From an uncultured Chloroflexota bacterium (GTDB lineage Bacteria; Chloroflexota; Anaerolineae; Anaerolineales; Anaerolineaceae): a DNA stretch of 64,000 nt. The stretch spans positions 1-64,000 of the forward strand of contig CADATZ010000008.1 of assembly GCA_902791025.1 (NCBI GenBank), read 5' to 3'. Both the position numbers and the translations under genes were made by a program. The notes under the pieces are model-generated. The model was not told where the DNA came from. It was given only the letters and a program-made list of their open reading frames with translations, and made no database searches. This document shows, piece after piece, positions 18,201-33,200 of the stretch. Every line of letters begins with the position of its first letter. Position 1 is the first letter of the stretch.

Positions 18201-21200
18201 ATGCGAGGGGAGACGAATGTCACCGGCAATTACAATATCAGATATGCCAATGGTACATTGACCATTGATCCGAAACCTGTGACGATTACAACCGGTACAG
18301 CGAGTAAGGAATATGATGGTACACCGCTGACCAGTGAAGAAGTCTCCATTGCTGGTCTGGTTGATGGCGAAAGTGTTGAACTGACTGCAACCGGTTCAAT
18401 TACTGAAATCGGAACAGCTGATAATACCTATGATATTAGCTGGACGAATGCAGCTGAGGCGAATTATGCTGTCACCGATGCGTTGGGTAAGTTGACGATC
18501 ACAGAAAATACCCGTGAAGTTACATTGACCGCGGCTACTGACAGTAAAACCTATGATGGGGCCGCTCTTACCAATGCCGGTGTAACAGCCGCCGGACTGC
18601 CGGAAGGCTTTACAGCAGAAGCATCTGCTGCCGGTTCCCAGACTTATGCTGGCAGCAGCGCCAATGTGGTCAATGATGGCTTTATCATTAAGAATGCTGC
18701 CGGTGAAAACAAGACTGCCAACTTTACCAATGTGAAGAAAGTTGACGGTACATTGACCGTTAATAAGGCTCCTGTAACCATCACAACAGGCAGTGCAACC
18801 GGTCCTTACACTGGAAGCCCGCTGACCAATCCGGAAGCTTCCATTACCGGACTGGTGAATGGTGACAGTGCTGTTGTAACTGCCACCGGCAGCCAGACAG
18901 AAGTTGGTTCCAGCACAAACACTTATGAAATAAATTGGGGTTCTGTCAACACCAATAACTACACAGTGACCGAAAATCTCGGTACACTGACCATTGATCA
19001 AATCATTTCAGAAGTCACCCTCACAGCGGCAAGCAGGGAAAAGACCTATGACGGTTCCGAGCTTTCTGACAGCACTGTGACCGTTTCCGGCCTGCCTGCC
19101 GGCTTTACGGTTGAAGCAGTCGCTGCCGGTTCTCAGACCGATGCAGGAGAAAGCGAAAACGTCGTCCAGAACGGTTATATTATCCGCAATGCCGCCGGTG
19201 AAGACAAGACTTCCATCTTCACAAATGTAAAGAAAGTCAATGGTTCGCTGAAAGTGAACCCGGCAGTTCTGACAGTTACCACCGGCAGTGCCAGCAAACA
19301 GTATGACGGTACTGCTCTGGTCAGCACTGTGGCAAATCTCAGCGGCCTGGTTGGCAGCGAAACTGCCACTGTGACAGCAACCGGAAGCCAAACCGAAGTT
19401 GGAACTACCGACAACACATACGCTATCGCCTGGGGTACAGCGAAAGAAACGAATTACACGATCAGCGAAACTCTTGGGCAGCTGACTGTGAATCCGTATC
19501 TGGCTCAAATTACGCTGACCGCAGGGAGCGGTGAAAAGACTTATGACGGTTCTGTTCTTGAGAACAGCACCGTGACCGCAGCCGGTCTGCCGGAAGGCTT
19601 CACTGTTGAAGCAACTGCCGGTGGTTCTCAGACCAATGCAGGCAGCAGTGTCAATGCTGTCAATGATGGATACATTATCAAAAATGCCGCAGGTGAAGAC
19701 AAGACTGCGTTCTTCACCAATGTGAAGACAGTCAACGGTATTCTGACCGTAAAGAAGGCCGCACTGACTATCACAACCGGTTCCGACAGCAAGGAATATG
19801 ACGGAACGGCTTTAGTGAATGCTGAGGCCTCCATCACCGGACTGATGAATAATGAAACTGCAGCAGTTACCGCTACCGGTTCACAGACGGAAGTCGGCAG
19901 CAGCTCCAATAGCTATGCTATTAACTGGGGCGCAACCAATAAAGACAACTACGCAATTACCGAAAATCTCGGTACTTTGGCAGTTACCCCATTTACACAG
20001 GCTGTCACTTTGACCGCAGGAAGCGGTGAAAAGACCTATGACGGCAAAGAACTGGTGAACAACACTGTGACTGCAGCCGGTCTGCCGGATGGCTTCACCA
20101 TTGTCGCTTCCGCATCAGGCAGCCAGAAGAACAAGGGTGAAAGCGCTAATGTTGTCAATGACGGCTATGTGATCAAGAACGCCCAGGGCGTTGATAAGAC
20201 CGCGAACTTCAAAAATGTGACGAAGATCGACGGAAAACTGATCGTGAATCCGGCTCCTTTGACCGTCATCACCGGTTCCGCCAGCAAGAAATTTGACGGT
20301 TCTCCGCTGACAAATACTGCTGATTCAAGACTCGAAGGGTTGGTGAACTGGGAATACGTCCACCTGACCACCACCGGTACGATCAGAAGAGTAGGCAGCA
20401 CCACGAATACCTATACTCTCAACTGGGGCGGTGTAAATAAGGATAACTACACACTCACTGAAAATCTCGGTACACTGACGATTACCGGTTCGGATACGGA
20501 AGTTATTCTCACCGCTGCCTCAGGAAGCAAGGACTATAACGGTACAGAGCTGAAGAACAGCAATGTCACCGCCTCCGGTCTGCCGAATGGCATCAGAGTC
20601 GTTGCCACAGCCAGCGGTTCTCAAACGAACGCCGGTGAAAGTGCCAACGTCGTTGATGATGGCTATAGGTTCTACGATTGGGATAATAATGATGTCACCG
20701 ACAGCTTCACAAAGGTGACGAAGGTTAACGGAAAACTGATCGTAAACCCGATCGATTTGTGGGTCACAACAGAGGGCGGCTGGAAGTACTATGACGGTAA
20801 ACCGCTTACAAATAATACTGTCAGAGTTCAGGGTCTGATCAATCCTGCTGATGCGGTCTTTACCGCCACGGGCAGCCAGACCGAAGTCGGCAGTTCAAAG
20901 AACACCTACACCGTCACCTGGGCTGAAGGCAAGGCAGGTAATTATAAAATCCAGGGTGAATATCTTGGTGATTTGGTCGTTCAGCCGAGTGCTGCTGAAG
21001 TGATCATTCTGGCAGGTTCTGCCCGGAAGACCTATGATGGTATTCCTTTGACGAATGATGAATACACAGTGACCGGTCTGCCGGAAGGCTTCACTGTTGA
21101 AGCTACTACAAAGGGCAGCCGTCTTGACACCGGTACCGGTAACAATGACATCGATACCTATATCATCAGGAATGCTCAGGGTGAAGACAAGACCTCATCC

Positions 21201-24200
21201 TTCCATAATGTTGTTCGCAGACCGGGGCAGCTGACAATCGACAAGGCTCCTTTGAAGATCATTACCGGTTCCGGCAGCAAACCCTATGACGGTACTCCTT
21301 TGACTGTCGCAGATTATACTGTTGAGGGATTGGCCGAAGGTGAAAGCGTTACCATCAGAACGACCGGTTCGATCACTGAAGTAGGGACCACACCGAACAA
21401 CTACAGTATTGAGTGGAGCCATGCGAAAGCTGAAAACTATTACATAGATTCAGTTACACTTGGAACACTTGAAATTACACCTGTCACTGCGGAAGTTGTA
21501 CTGACCGCCGCTTCTGACAGCAAGATCTATGACGGCATTGCATTGACCAACAGCGGCGTAACCGCCACCGGACTGCCGGAAGGCTTTACTGTGGAAGCCA
21601 CTGCCAATGGTTCTCAGACTGACGCCGGCAGCAGCAAGAATGTTGTCAATGACAACTATGTCATCAAGAACGCAAGAGGTGAAAACAGCAACCGCTTCTT
21701 CACAAATGTGACGAAGGTTGACGGTATCCTGACTGTTACAAAAGCGCCGGTGACCATCAAGACCGGCAGTGACAGCAAGGAATACGACGGTACAGCGCTG
21801 ACCAGCAATGTTACCTCTATTGAAGGCCTGGTTAACAATGAAAAGGCGATTGTCACCGCCACCGGAAGTCAGACAGAAATCGGTTCCAGCACGAATACCT
21901 ACAGTATCGAATGGGGTACCGCAAAATCCTCCAACTATACTGTCAGTGAAGAGCTTGGTACACTCACTGTCACTGAAAATACGGCGAAAGTCACACTGAC
22001 GGCACCGACACGCACCAAGACCTATGACGGCACCGCGCTGAGTGACAGCACAGTTACTGTGACCGGTCTGCCGGAAGGCTTTACCTATGGGGCAAGTGCC
22101 AGCGGCAGCCAGACGGATGCCGGCGAAAGTGCCAACACCGTCAACAGCGGCTACAAGTTCTTTGATAAGAACGGCAATGACAAAACAGCAAGCTTCACGA
22201 ATGTGGAGATCGTCAATGGTACTTTGACCGTGACTCCGAAGGCTGTGACCATTACTACCGGCAGCGCTTCCAAGGCTTATGACGGTAAGGCATTGGTCAA
22301 TGAAGAAGCTTCTATCACCGGACTTGTTGAGGGTGAGTCTGTTGCCCTTACTGCCACCGGTACGATTACCGAGGTCGGCAGTGAAACCAATACCTACAGC
22401 ATCACCTGGGACAATGCGAAGGCCGCTAACTATACCGTGACCGAAAACCTCGGTACGCTGACCATCACCGCCAACCCGGTGAAGGTTACCCTGACCGCCG
22501 GTTCTTCTGAAAAACCTTATGACGGTACAGAACTGACCAACGGAACCGTGACTGCCGCCGGTCTGCCGGAAGGCTTCACTGTTGAAGCTTCCACAAAGGG
22601 CAGCCAGAAAGATGCTGGTGAGTCAGCCAACGTCATCAATAAGGGTTATGTTATCAAGAATTCCGCCGGTGAGGATAAGACCGCCAACTTCACAAATGTT
22701 GAAACTATTGACGGTACCCTCACGGTAACAAAAGTCACCGTGACCATCACTACCGGTTCCGGCAGCAAGGAATATGACGGAACGGCTCTGACGGTTCCGG
22801 AAGCTTCTATCACCGGTTTGGTGAATAATGAAACTGTTACGCTGAAAGCTACCGGCTCTCAGACGGAAGTCGGCGAAAGCACAAACTCTTATGACCTTGC
22901 CTGGGGCAGAGTCAATAAAGATAACTATATAATCAGTGAAGATCTCGGTACACTGACCGTAACAAAGAATTCAGCAGCTGTTACACTGACTGCTCCGACT
23001 CAAAGGAAAGATTATGATGGTTCGGCGCTGGAAGATCACACTGTGACCGTGACCGGTCTGCCGGAAGGCTTTACCTATGAGGCAAGCGCCAGCGGCAGCC
23101 AGACGGATGCGGGTACTTCCGATAATACTGTCAACGAAGGCTACAAGTTCTTTGACGCTGATCACAATGACAAGACTGAGAACTTCACCAATGTGACCGT
23201 AACAAACGGTAAACTGACCGTGAATAAGATCCCGGTGACCATCACAACCGGCAGCGCCTCCAAGGCTTATGACGGTACTGCTCTGGTCAAGGATGAAGCC
23301 AATATTGAAGGCTTGATCGCAGGTGAAACAGTCACACTGGCAGCAACCGGTTCTATCATTGAAGTCGGCAGCACCCAGAATACTTACAGCATCACCTGGG
23401 ATAATGCAAATGCTGACAACTACACCGTGACCGAAAATCTCGGTACACTGACGATCACCGATACAGATGCCGAAGTTGTCCTGACTGCCGCCTCTGACAG
23501 CAAGACCTATGACGGTACTGAACTTGTGAACGCCGGTGTTACCGCAGCCGGTCTGCCGGAAGGCTTCACTGTGGAAGCAACAGCCAGCGGCAGCCAGACG
23601 GATGCGGGCAGCAGTGCCAATGTCGTCAATGATGGCTATATCATCAGAAATGCAGCCGGTGAAGACCGGACAGCCAACTTCACCAAGGTGACGAAGGTTG
23701 ACGGTACCCTGACTGTGAATCCGAAGGCGGTGACCATCACCACCGGATCCGACAGCAAGGCTTATGACGGTACTGCGCTGACGAAGGATGAGGCTTCTAT
23801 CGATGGTTTGGTCTCCGGTGAAAGTGTCACCCTGGCCGCAACCGGTACCATCACCGAAGTCGGCAGCACTGACAATACCTACAGCATCACCTGGGATAAC
23901 GCGAAGGCCGACAACTATGCTGTGACCGAAAATCTCGGTACACTGACCATCACTGCCAACGCGGCTGAGGTGAAACTGATTGCTGCTACTGACAGCAAGA
24001 CCTATGATGGTACTGCTCTGGTCAACAGCAATGTAACAGCCGAAGGGTTGCCGGCAGGCTTTACCTATTCAGCTACCGCCAGCGGTTCTCAGACGGATGC
24101 GGGCAGCAGTGCCAATGTCGTCAATGACGGCTACGTGATCCGCAATGCCGCCGGCGAGGACAAGACCGCGAACTTCACAAATGTGGTGAAGGTCGACGGC

Positions 24201-27200
24201 ACGCTGACCGTGAACCCGAAGGCTGTGACCATCACAACCGGATCTGACAGCAAGGCCTATGACGGCACTGCGCTGACCAATGATGAGGTTTCCATTGATG
24301 GCCTCGTTGATGGTGAAAGTGTCACACTTGTCACAACCGGTACGATCACCGAAGTTGGCAGCACTGACAACACCTACGCCATCACCTGGACTGATGCGAA
24401 AGAAATCAACTATACAATAACCGATCAACTCGGAACATTGACCATCACCACCAATGAGGCAGAAGTCAAGCTGACTGCTGCGACAGACAGCAAGACCTAT
24501 GACGGTACTGCCCTGGTCAACAGCAATGTGACAGCCGCAGGTCTGCCGGCTGGCTTCACCTTCACAGCCACAGCCAGCGGTTCTCAGACCGATGCGGGCA
24601 CCAGTCAGAATGTTGTCAATGACGGCTACCGGTTCTTCGATGCCGCCGGCAATGACAAGACCGCGAACTTCACAAATGTTGTGAAGGTCGAGGGTACGCT
24701 GACTGTGAACAAGGCTCCTGTCACCATTACCACCGGAAGCGGCGAGAAGGCATATGACGGTACCGCTCTGACGAATGCTGAAGCCTCCATCTTTGGTTTG
24801 GTGAATGGCGAACATGCTGTTGTTACCGCGACCGGCTCTCAGACTGAAGTCGGTTCCAGCACGAACACCTACAGCATTGACTGGGGTACAGTCAATACTG
24901 AAAACTACGAAGTGACCGAAACGCTCGGTACACTCACTGTTACCGCTAACGCGGCGGAAATCACGCTGACCGCAGCTACTGACAGCAAGATTTATGACGG
25001 CGATGCCTTGACGAATGCTGAAGTGAAAGCGAAAGGTCTGCCGGAAGGCTTCACTTATGAAGCAACCGCCAGCGGCAGCCAGCTGAACGTCGGCACAAGT
25101 GACAATGTTGTCAATGACGGATATAAGTTCTTCAACGCCGCAGGCGAAGATAAGACCGCGAACTTTACAACCGTGACAAAGATCAACGGTACCCTGACCG
25201 TGAACCCGAAGGCTGTGACCATCACTACCGGTTCAGCTGAGAAGAAATATGATGGAACACCGCTCACCAATGAAGCTGTTACCATCGAAGGTCTGGTCGA
25301 GGGTGAAACCGTTACCCTTGCGGCAACCGGCACGATCACTGATATCGGTGAAACACCGAATACCTACAGCATCACCTGGAACACCGCGAAGGCCGGGAAC
25401 TATACTGTTACCGATGAGCTTGGCACATTGAAGGTGACCATCAATAATGATGCCGTTACTCTTACTGCCGCATCTGACAGTCAGACCTACAATGGTCAGG
25501 CACTGACCAATAGCACCGTGACCGTAACCGGTCTGCCGGAAGGCTTCACCTATGTTGCTTCCGCCAGCGGCAGTCAGACAAATGCCGGCAGCAGTGACAA
25601 TGTTGTCAATGCCGGTTACAAGTTCTATGACGCCAACGGCAATGACCGCACCGCGAGCTTCGCGAATGTGACCGTTGTCAATGGCACGCTCACCGTGAAC
25701 AAGGCTCCTGTTACCATTACCACCGGCAGCGCTTCCAAGGCCTATGACGGTACAGCTCTGACCAATGATGAAGCCGGTATTACCGGCCTGGTTGAGGGCG
25801 AAAGTGTTACACTTGCCGCAACCGGTACGATCACCGAAGTCGGCAGCGAGCCCAACACCTACAGCATCACCTGGGACGGTGCCTCTGCTGACAACTACAC
25901 TGTGACTGAAAATCTCGGCACACTGACCATCACAAAGCGTGACGCCACAGTTACACTGACCGCGGCAAGCGGCAGCAAGACTTACGACGGCAGTGCTCTG
26001 ACGAATGCAGTCGTTACCGCCACAGGATTGCCGCAAGGCTTCACCTATGAAGCGACCGCCAGCGGTTCTCAGACAGACGCGGGCAGCAGTGACAATGTAG
26101 TCAATGACGGTTACAGATTCTTCGATCCGGACGGTAATGACAAGACTGAAAACTTCACCAATGTGGAGAAGGTCAATGGTACATTGACTGTCAATCCGAA
26201 GGCTGTCACCATCATGACCGGTTCCGACAGCAAGAAATATGACGGAACCGCTCTGACCAACGCGATTGCTGAAATCACCGGACTGGTGGAAGGTGAAAGC
26301 GTTGCACTCGCTGCGACAGGTTCTATCATCGAAGTCGGAAATACGCCGAACACTTACAGCATCGCCTGGGATAACGCGAAGGAAGCCAATTACACCGTCA
26401 CTGAAAATCTCGGTACATTGACTGTGACTGACACGGATGTCGATGTGGTCCTGACTGCGGCAAGCGGCAGCAAGACCTATGATGGTACTGCTTTGACGAA
26501 TGACGTCGTGACTGCTGCCGGTCTGCCGGAAGGCTTCACATATGAAGCAAAAGCCAGCGGTTCACAGACGGATGCGGGCAGCAGCGCCAATGTTGTCAAT
26601 GATGGCTACAGATTCTTTGATGCCAACGGTAATGACCGCACCGCATACTTCACGAATGTTCAGAAGATCGACGGTACGTTGACCATGAATCCGAAGGCTG
26701 TGACGATAACAACCGGATCTGCCAGCAAGGAATACGATGGAACAGCTCTGACGAAGGATGATGCTTCTATTGAAGGTCTGGTCGATGGAGAAACCGTTAC
26801 TCTGGCAGCGACCGGTGCGATCACTGAAATCGGCGAAACAACCAATACCTACAGCATCACCTGGGATAACGCGAAGGCGGCTAACTATTCTGTCACCGAA
26901 AATCTCGGTACGCTGTCCATTTATGCAAATACAGCTGATGTGGTTCTGACCGCTGCTTCCGACAGCAAAGATTATGACGGAACCGCATTGACGAAGAATG
27001 TTGTGACCGCTGCCGGTTTGCCGGAAGGCTTCACCTACGAAGCAACAGCCAGCGGCAGTCAGACGGATGCAGGCAGCAGTGCCAACACTGTCGACGATGG
27101 CTATAAATTCTTCAACGCAGCCGGTGCAGACAAGACCGCAAACTTCACTAACGTGAAGAAGGTTGATGGTACTCTGACTGTGAACCCGATTCCTGCAGTC

Positions 27201-30200
27201 ATCACCACCGGCAGCGCCGGTAAGGCCTATGACGGTACAGTGTTGACGAAGGATGAAGCTTCCATCACCGGTCTGGTCGAAGGTGAAAGTGTCACGTTGC
27301 ATGCTACCGGTTCCATCATTGAAGTCGGCAGCACAACTAACATTTATGAAATCGAATGGGACGAGGCGAAGTCCGGCAACTACACCGTGACTGAAAACCT
27401 TGGTACCCTGACGATCACTGCAAATAATGCCGCAGTTGTTCTTACCGCAGCATCCGACAGCAAGACCTATGACGGCTCTGCACTGACCAACAGTGTTGTG
27501 ACCGCTGAAGGTCTGCCGGAGGGCTTCACTATTGAAGCAAGCGCCAGCGGTTCCCAGACGGATGCGGGTGAAAGCGCCAATGTTGTCAATGCCGGATTCA
27601 TCATTCGCAATGCCGACGGTGAAGACCGCACTGCGAACTTCACGAATATTTCCACTGTTGACGGTACGCTGACCGTGAACAAGGCTGTTGTTACCATTAC
27701 GACCGGCAGCGGCAGCAAGGAATATGACGGAACAGCTCTGACCGCAGCTGAAGCCGGTATCTCCGGCCTCGTAGACGGCGAAACCGCAGTTGTGACCGCC
27801 ACCGGCAGCCAGACTGAAGTCGGCAGCAGTGATAACACGTACAGCATTGACTGGGGGACAGCCAATGAGAATAACTATGAAATCGTTGAAGAGCTCGGCA
27901 CGCTGACCGTGACTGAAACCACAGCCGAGGTCATCCTGACCGCCGCTTCTGACAGCAAGACCTATGACGGTACTGCGCTGATCAACAGCACTGTGACCGC
28001 TGAAGGTCTGCCGGAAGGCTTCACCTATGAAGCGACTGCCAGCGGCAGCCAGACGGATGCCGGCGAAAGTGCCAACACTGTCAATGATGGCTACAAGTTC
28101 TTCGACGCCAACGGCAAAGACAAGACCGCGAACTTCCTGAACGTAACGAAAGTTCCGGGTACATTGACCGTGTCTCCGAAGGCTGTCACAGTCACCACCG
28201 GCAGCGACAGCAAGCAATATGACGGAACCGCCTTGACGAACAGCGAGATCTCCATTGACGGTCTGGTCGCAGGTGAAAGCGTTACGCTCAGAACCACCGG
28301 TTCGATCATTGAAATCGGTGAGGCTGATAACACTTACAGTCTGGTCTGGAGCAATGCGAAGGAATCCAACTACACAGTGACCGATGAACTTGGTACGCTG
28401 ACCATCACAGCCAATGACGCTGCTGTGATCCTGACCGCTGCTTCTGAGAGCAAGACCTATGACGGTACAGAATTGACGAAGAATGTCGTTACTGCTGACG
28501 GTCTGCCGGAAGGCTTCACGATTGAAGCTTCCACCAGCGGCAGTCAGACTGACGCGGGTGAAAGCGCGAATGTTGTCAATGCTGGTTACATTATCAGAAA
28601 TGCCGCCGGTGAGGACCGCACCGCGAACTTCACCAATGTTTCTACCGTCAATGGTACATTGACTGTGACGAAGGCTCCTGTGACTATCACCACCGGCAGC
28701 GCCACTGCTGAATATAACGGCAAGGCTCTGACCGCAGCTGAAACCTCCATCTCCGGTCTGGTGAACGGTGAGACCGCTGCAGTGACCGCGACCGGCAGCC
28801 AGCTGATCGTTGGCAGCAGCACGAACACCTATGACATTGACTGGGGTAAGGTCAAGGCAGATAATTATGAAATTACAGAAAAACTCGGTACTCTCACCGT
28901 GACTCCGAACACAACGGCCATCATCCTGACCGCAGCCTCTGACAGCAAGACCTACGATGGTACTGAACTGACCAACAACGAAGTAACAGTCAAGGATCTG
29001 CCGGAAGGCTTCACCTACGAAGCCACAGCCAGCGGTACTCAGACGAATGCGGGCAGCAGTGCTAACGTTGTCAGCAGTTACAGGATCTTTGATGCTGATG
29101 GTAACGACAGTACTGAATTCTTCACGAATGTAAGTATTGTTGATGGTGCCCTGACTGTCAATAAGGCTCCGGTTACCATTACGACTGGATCTGCCAGCAA
29201 GGCTTATGACGGTACTGCCCTGACCAATGGTAATGTCACGATCGAAGGCCTGGTCGATGGCGAGAGTGTAACACTCAACACCACCGGTACGATCACGGAA
29301 GTCGGCAGCACGCCGAACACCTACACGATCGCATGGGATAGCGCTAATGCTGATAACTACACTGTGACGGAAATTATCGGAACACTGACCATCACCAATA
29401 ATGATGTTCAGGTGATCCTGACCGCTGCCTCTGCATCCAAGAATTATGACGGCACGGTTCTGGAAGACAGCACTGTGACAGTCACCGGTCTGCCGGCAGG
29501 CTTCACGATCACAGCAACTGCCAGCGGCAGCCAGCTGGATGCCGGTTCCAGTGCCAATGTTGTCGATGACGGTTATCGCTTCTTCGATGCGGGACGGAAA
29601 GACCGCACCGCTAACTTCACAAATGTTCAGAAGATCGACGGTAGGCTGACAGTGAACCCGATCCCGGTAACGATCAAGACCGGCAGTGACAGCAAGGCCT
29701 ATGACGGCACTCCGCTGACCAACGCTGAAGTTTCTATCAGTGGTCTGGTTGAAGGCGAAAACGTCACACTTGCAGCGACCGGCACGATCACGGAAGTCGG
29801 AAGCGTGGATAACATCTACAGCATTGTCTGGGACAACGCGAAGTCCGGTAACTACACTGTGACCGACAATCTCGGCAAGCTGACCATCACAACGAACGGC
29901 AAAGCCATTACCCTGACTGCCGGCTCTGACAGCAAGATCTATGACGGTACGGAACTGACCAACAGTGACGTGACTGTGGATTGGCTGCCGGAAGGCTTCA
30001 CCTTTGAAGCTGTTACCTCCGGTTCGCAGACCAATGCCGGTGAGGCTGAGAATGTCGTTACGAGCTACGTGATCAGAGATGCTGACGGCAATGACAAGAC
30101 CGCTAACTTCACTAACGTGATCACTGTTCCGGGTGCGCTGACCGTGACCCCGAAGACCGTGACCATCACCACTGAAAGTGGAAGCAAAGAATATGATGGC

Positions 30201-33200
30201 TCTGCCCTGACCGTTTCCGAAACCTCAATTGAAGGTTTGGTTTCCGGTGAGACCGCTGTTGTGACAGCCACCGGTTCACAGACGGAAGTCGGCAGCAGCA
30301 CAAATACATACACCATTGACTGGGGTACAGCCAATGAAGACAATTACGTAATTGTTGAAAAACTCGGTACGCTGACTGTGAACAAGACAACAGCTGCTGT
30401 TACCCTGACCGCGGCGAGTGACCTCCGTGTTTACAACGGTGCGGCACTGACCAATGCCAATGTGACTGCAGCAGGTCTGCCGGGCGGCTTCACTTATGAA
30501 GCTTCCGCCAGCGGTTCCCAGACAGACGCTGGTGAACACGCCAATGTTGTCAACAGCGGTTACAAGTTCTTCGATACTGAAGGAAATGACAAGACTGCCA
30601 ACTTCCTGAACGTCGAGACAGTTAACGGTACGCTGACGGTGACTCCGAAAGAAATCACCGTTACCACCGGAAACGCATCCAAGGTTTATGACGGAACACC
30701 GCTGACCAACAGCGAAGTATCCGCCGATGGCCTGGTTGCCGGTGAAAGTGTCACGCTCAGAACTACCGGGTCAATCACCGAAGTTGGTGAAGATGACAAC
30801 ACCTACACCATCACATGGGATCACGCGAAGGCCGGAAACTACACAGTTACCGACAATCTCGGCAAATTGGTGATTACCACCAATGGCGCCGCTGTGACGC
30901 TGACCGCTGCTTCTGACAGCAAGACCTATGACGGAACACCGCTGACGAATGGCACCGTGACCGCCAATGGCCTCCCGGCTGGCTTTACCATCACTGCCGT
31001 GACCAACGGCACTCAGACGGATGCCGGCAGCAGTGCCAATGAAGTCGTCAGTTATGTGATTCTTGACCGCGATGGCAATGATAAGACTGCGAACTTTACC
31101 AATGTAACGACTGTCGCGGGTACGCTGACTGTCAACAAGGCTGTTGTAACGATCACAACAGGATCCGGCAGCAAGCCTTATGACGGTACACCGCTGACCA
31201 ATGAAAATGTAACGATTGAGGGTCTGCCTGAAGGTGAAAGTGTTACCTTGACCGCCACCGGAACGATTACAACTGCCGGTTCCACGCCGAACACTTACAG
31301 TATCGACTGGACCAATGCAAATGCTGATAACTACACTGTGGTTGAGAATCTCGGTACGCTCACTGTCACTACAAATGACGCTCAGGTCGTCCTGACTGCC
31401 GGTGATGCAAGCAAGACTTACGATGGTGCTCCGCTGTCAAACCACGAAGTTACTGTCATGGGTCTGCCGGAAGGCTTCACCTTTGAAGCTGTTGTCCTCA
31501 GCAGCCAGACGAATGCAGGCAGCTCCGACAATGTGATCACCGGATACGTGATCAAGGATGCTGACGGTGTTGACCGCACCATGAGCTTTACAAATGTCGC
31601 TCTTGTTCCGGGTAAACTGACCGTAAACCCGAAAGCTGTGACCATCACCACCGGTTCTGACAGCAAAGCCTATGACGGTATCGCTCTGACGAAGCATGAC
31701 GCCCGGATCGACGGTCTTGCCGCCGGTGAAAGCATAAGACTGGCCGCGACGGGAACACAGACGGAAGTCGGCAGCAGTACAAATACATACAGCATTGTCT
31801 GGAACAACGCTGATCCTGCGAACTATACCGTTACCGAAAATCTCGGCACACTGACTGTCACACCGAACAATGTCCTGATCACGATCACTGCCGGTGACGG
31901 TTCCAAGACCTATGACGGTACGGAATTGACTGTGGATGACACAACGATTTCCGGTCTGCCGGAAGGCTTTACCTACGAAGCTGTAACTGAAGGCAGCCAG
32001 ACGAATGCCGGCGAAAGCCCGAACGAGGTCACCAGCTACGTGATCAGAGATGCCGATGGCAATGACAAGACAGCAAACTTCACCAATGTAACAACTGTAG
32101 AAGGCACGCTGACCGTTGAAAAGGCGCCGATCACTGTTACAACCGGCAGCGGCAGCAAGGCCTATGACGGTACTGAACTGACTGTTCCTGAGGCTTCAAT
32201 CAGCGGTTTGCTGAGCACCGAAGAGGGCGGCGTGACCATCACAACCACAGGTACGATCACGGAAGTTGGCAGTGAACCCAATACCTATGTCATTGACTGG
32301 GGTACGGTTGATCCGAACAACTATGATCTGTCTGAAGTGATCGGTACATTGACTGTTACGACGAACAACACGCCGGTCAACCTTACCGCCTCCAGTGATA
32401 CCAGAGTTTATGACGGTACACCGCTTACCAGCTCTGCTGTTGCTTACAACGGACTGCCGGAAGGCTTCTATGTGGAAGCAGTGACTGAAGGCAGCCAGAC
32501 GACAGCAGGTGAAAGCGCGAACGTTGTCAGTGAAGGCTGGGTCATCAGAAATTCAGCCGGTGAGGATAAGACAGCGAACTTCACAAATGTGAAGTTGAAT
32601 GAAGGTAAACTGACCGTCACGCAGATGGCTCTCACCATCACCGCGGATGGTTTCACCAGACCGTATGATGGCACACCGCTGACGGTGGACACCTACACCA
32701 GCACGGATACAGCCGCAGGTGACAGCATCGAATCTGTTACCATTACCGGCAGCCAGCTGAATGTCAGCCGCACATTTGTGCCGAACAATGTTCCTTCCAA
32801 CGCGAAGATCATCAACGCGGCCGGTGAAGATGTTACTTCAAGCTACAAGATCAGCTACCTCAATGGTCTGCTGGTTGTTACGCCGAAGCCTTTGGAAATT
32901 ACGGCTGACAGCGCAAGGAAGATCTATGATGGCACACCGCTGGTGAAGGATGGATACAGCAGCACAGCTCTTGCGGAAGGTGATGTAATCGAATCTGTTA
33001 CCATTACCGGTGAACGTACGGATGTCGGTGTTTCTGACAATGTACCGTCTGAGACCAGAATCGTGAATGCGGAAGGCAGAAATGTGACTGGGAACTACAT
33101 GATCACAAATGTCCGCGGAAAGCTGACTGTTGATCCGCGTAAGGTTGTTGTAACAGCTGACAATATCACGAAGGAATTTGGACAGCTTGACGGTGAATTT

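Noticed and set aside
16002..32692. Long minus-strand open frames opposite the MBG repeats (up to 551 codons, for example 26562-28217)
   Set aside because: They are produced by the periodic codon pattern of the repeat array on the other strand, recur at the same phase, and have no start signals or recognisable domains.
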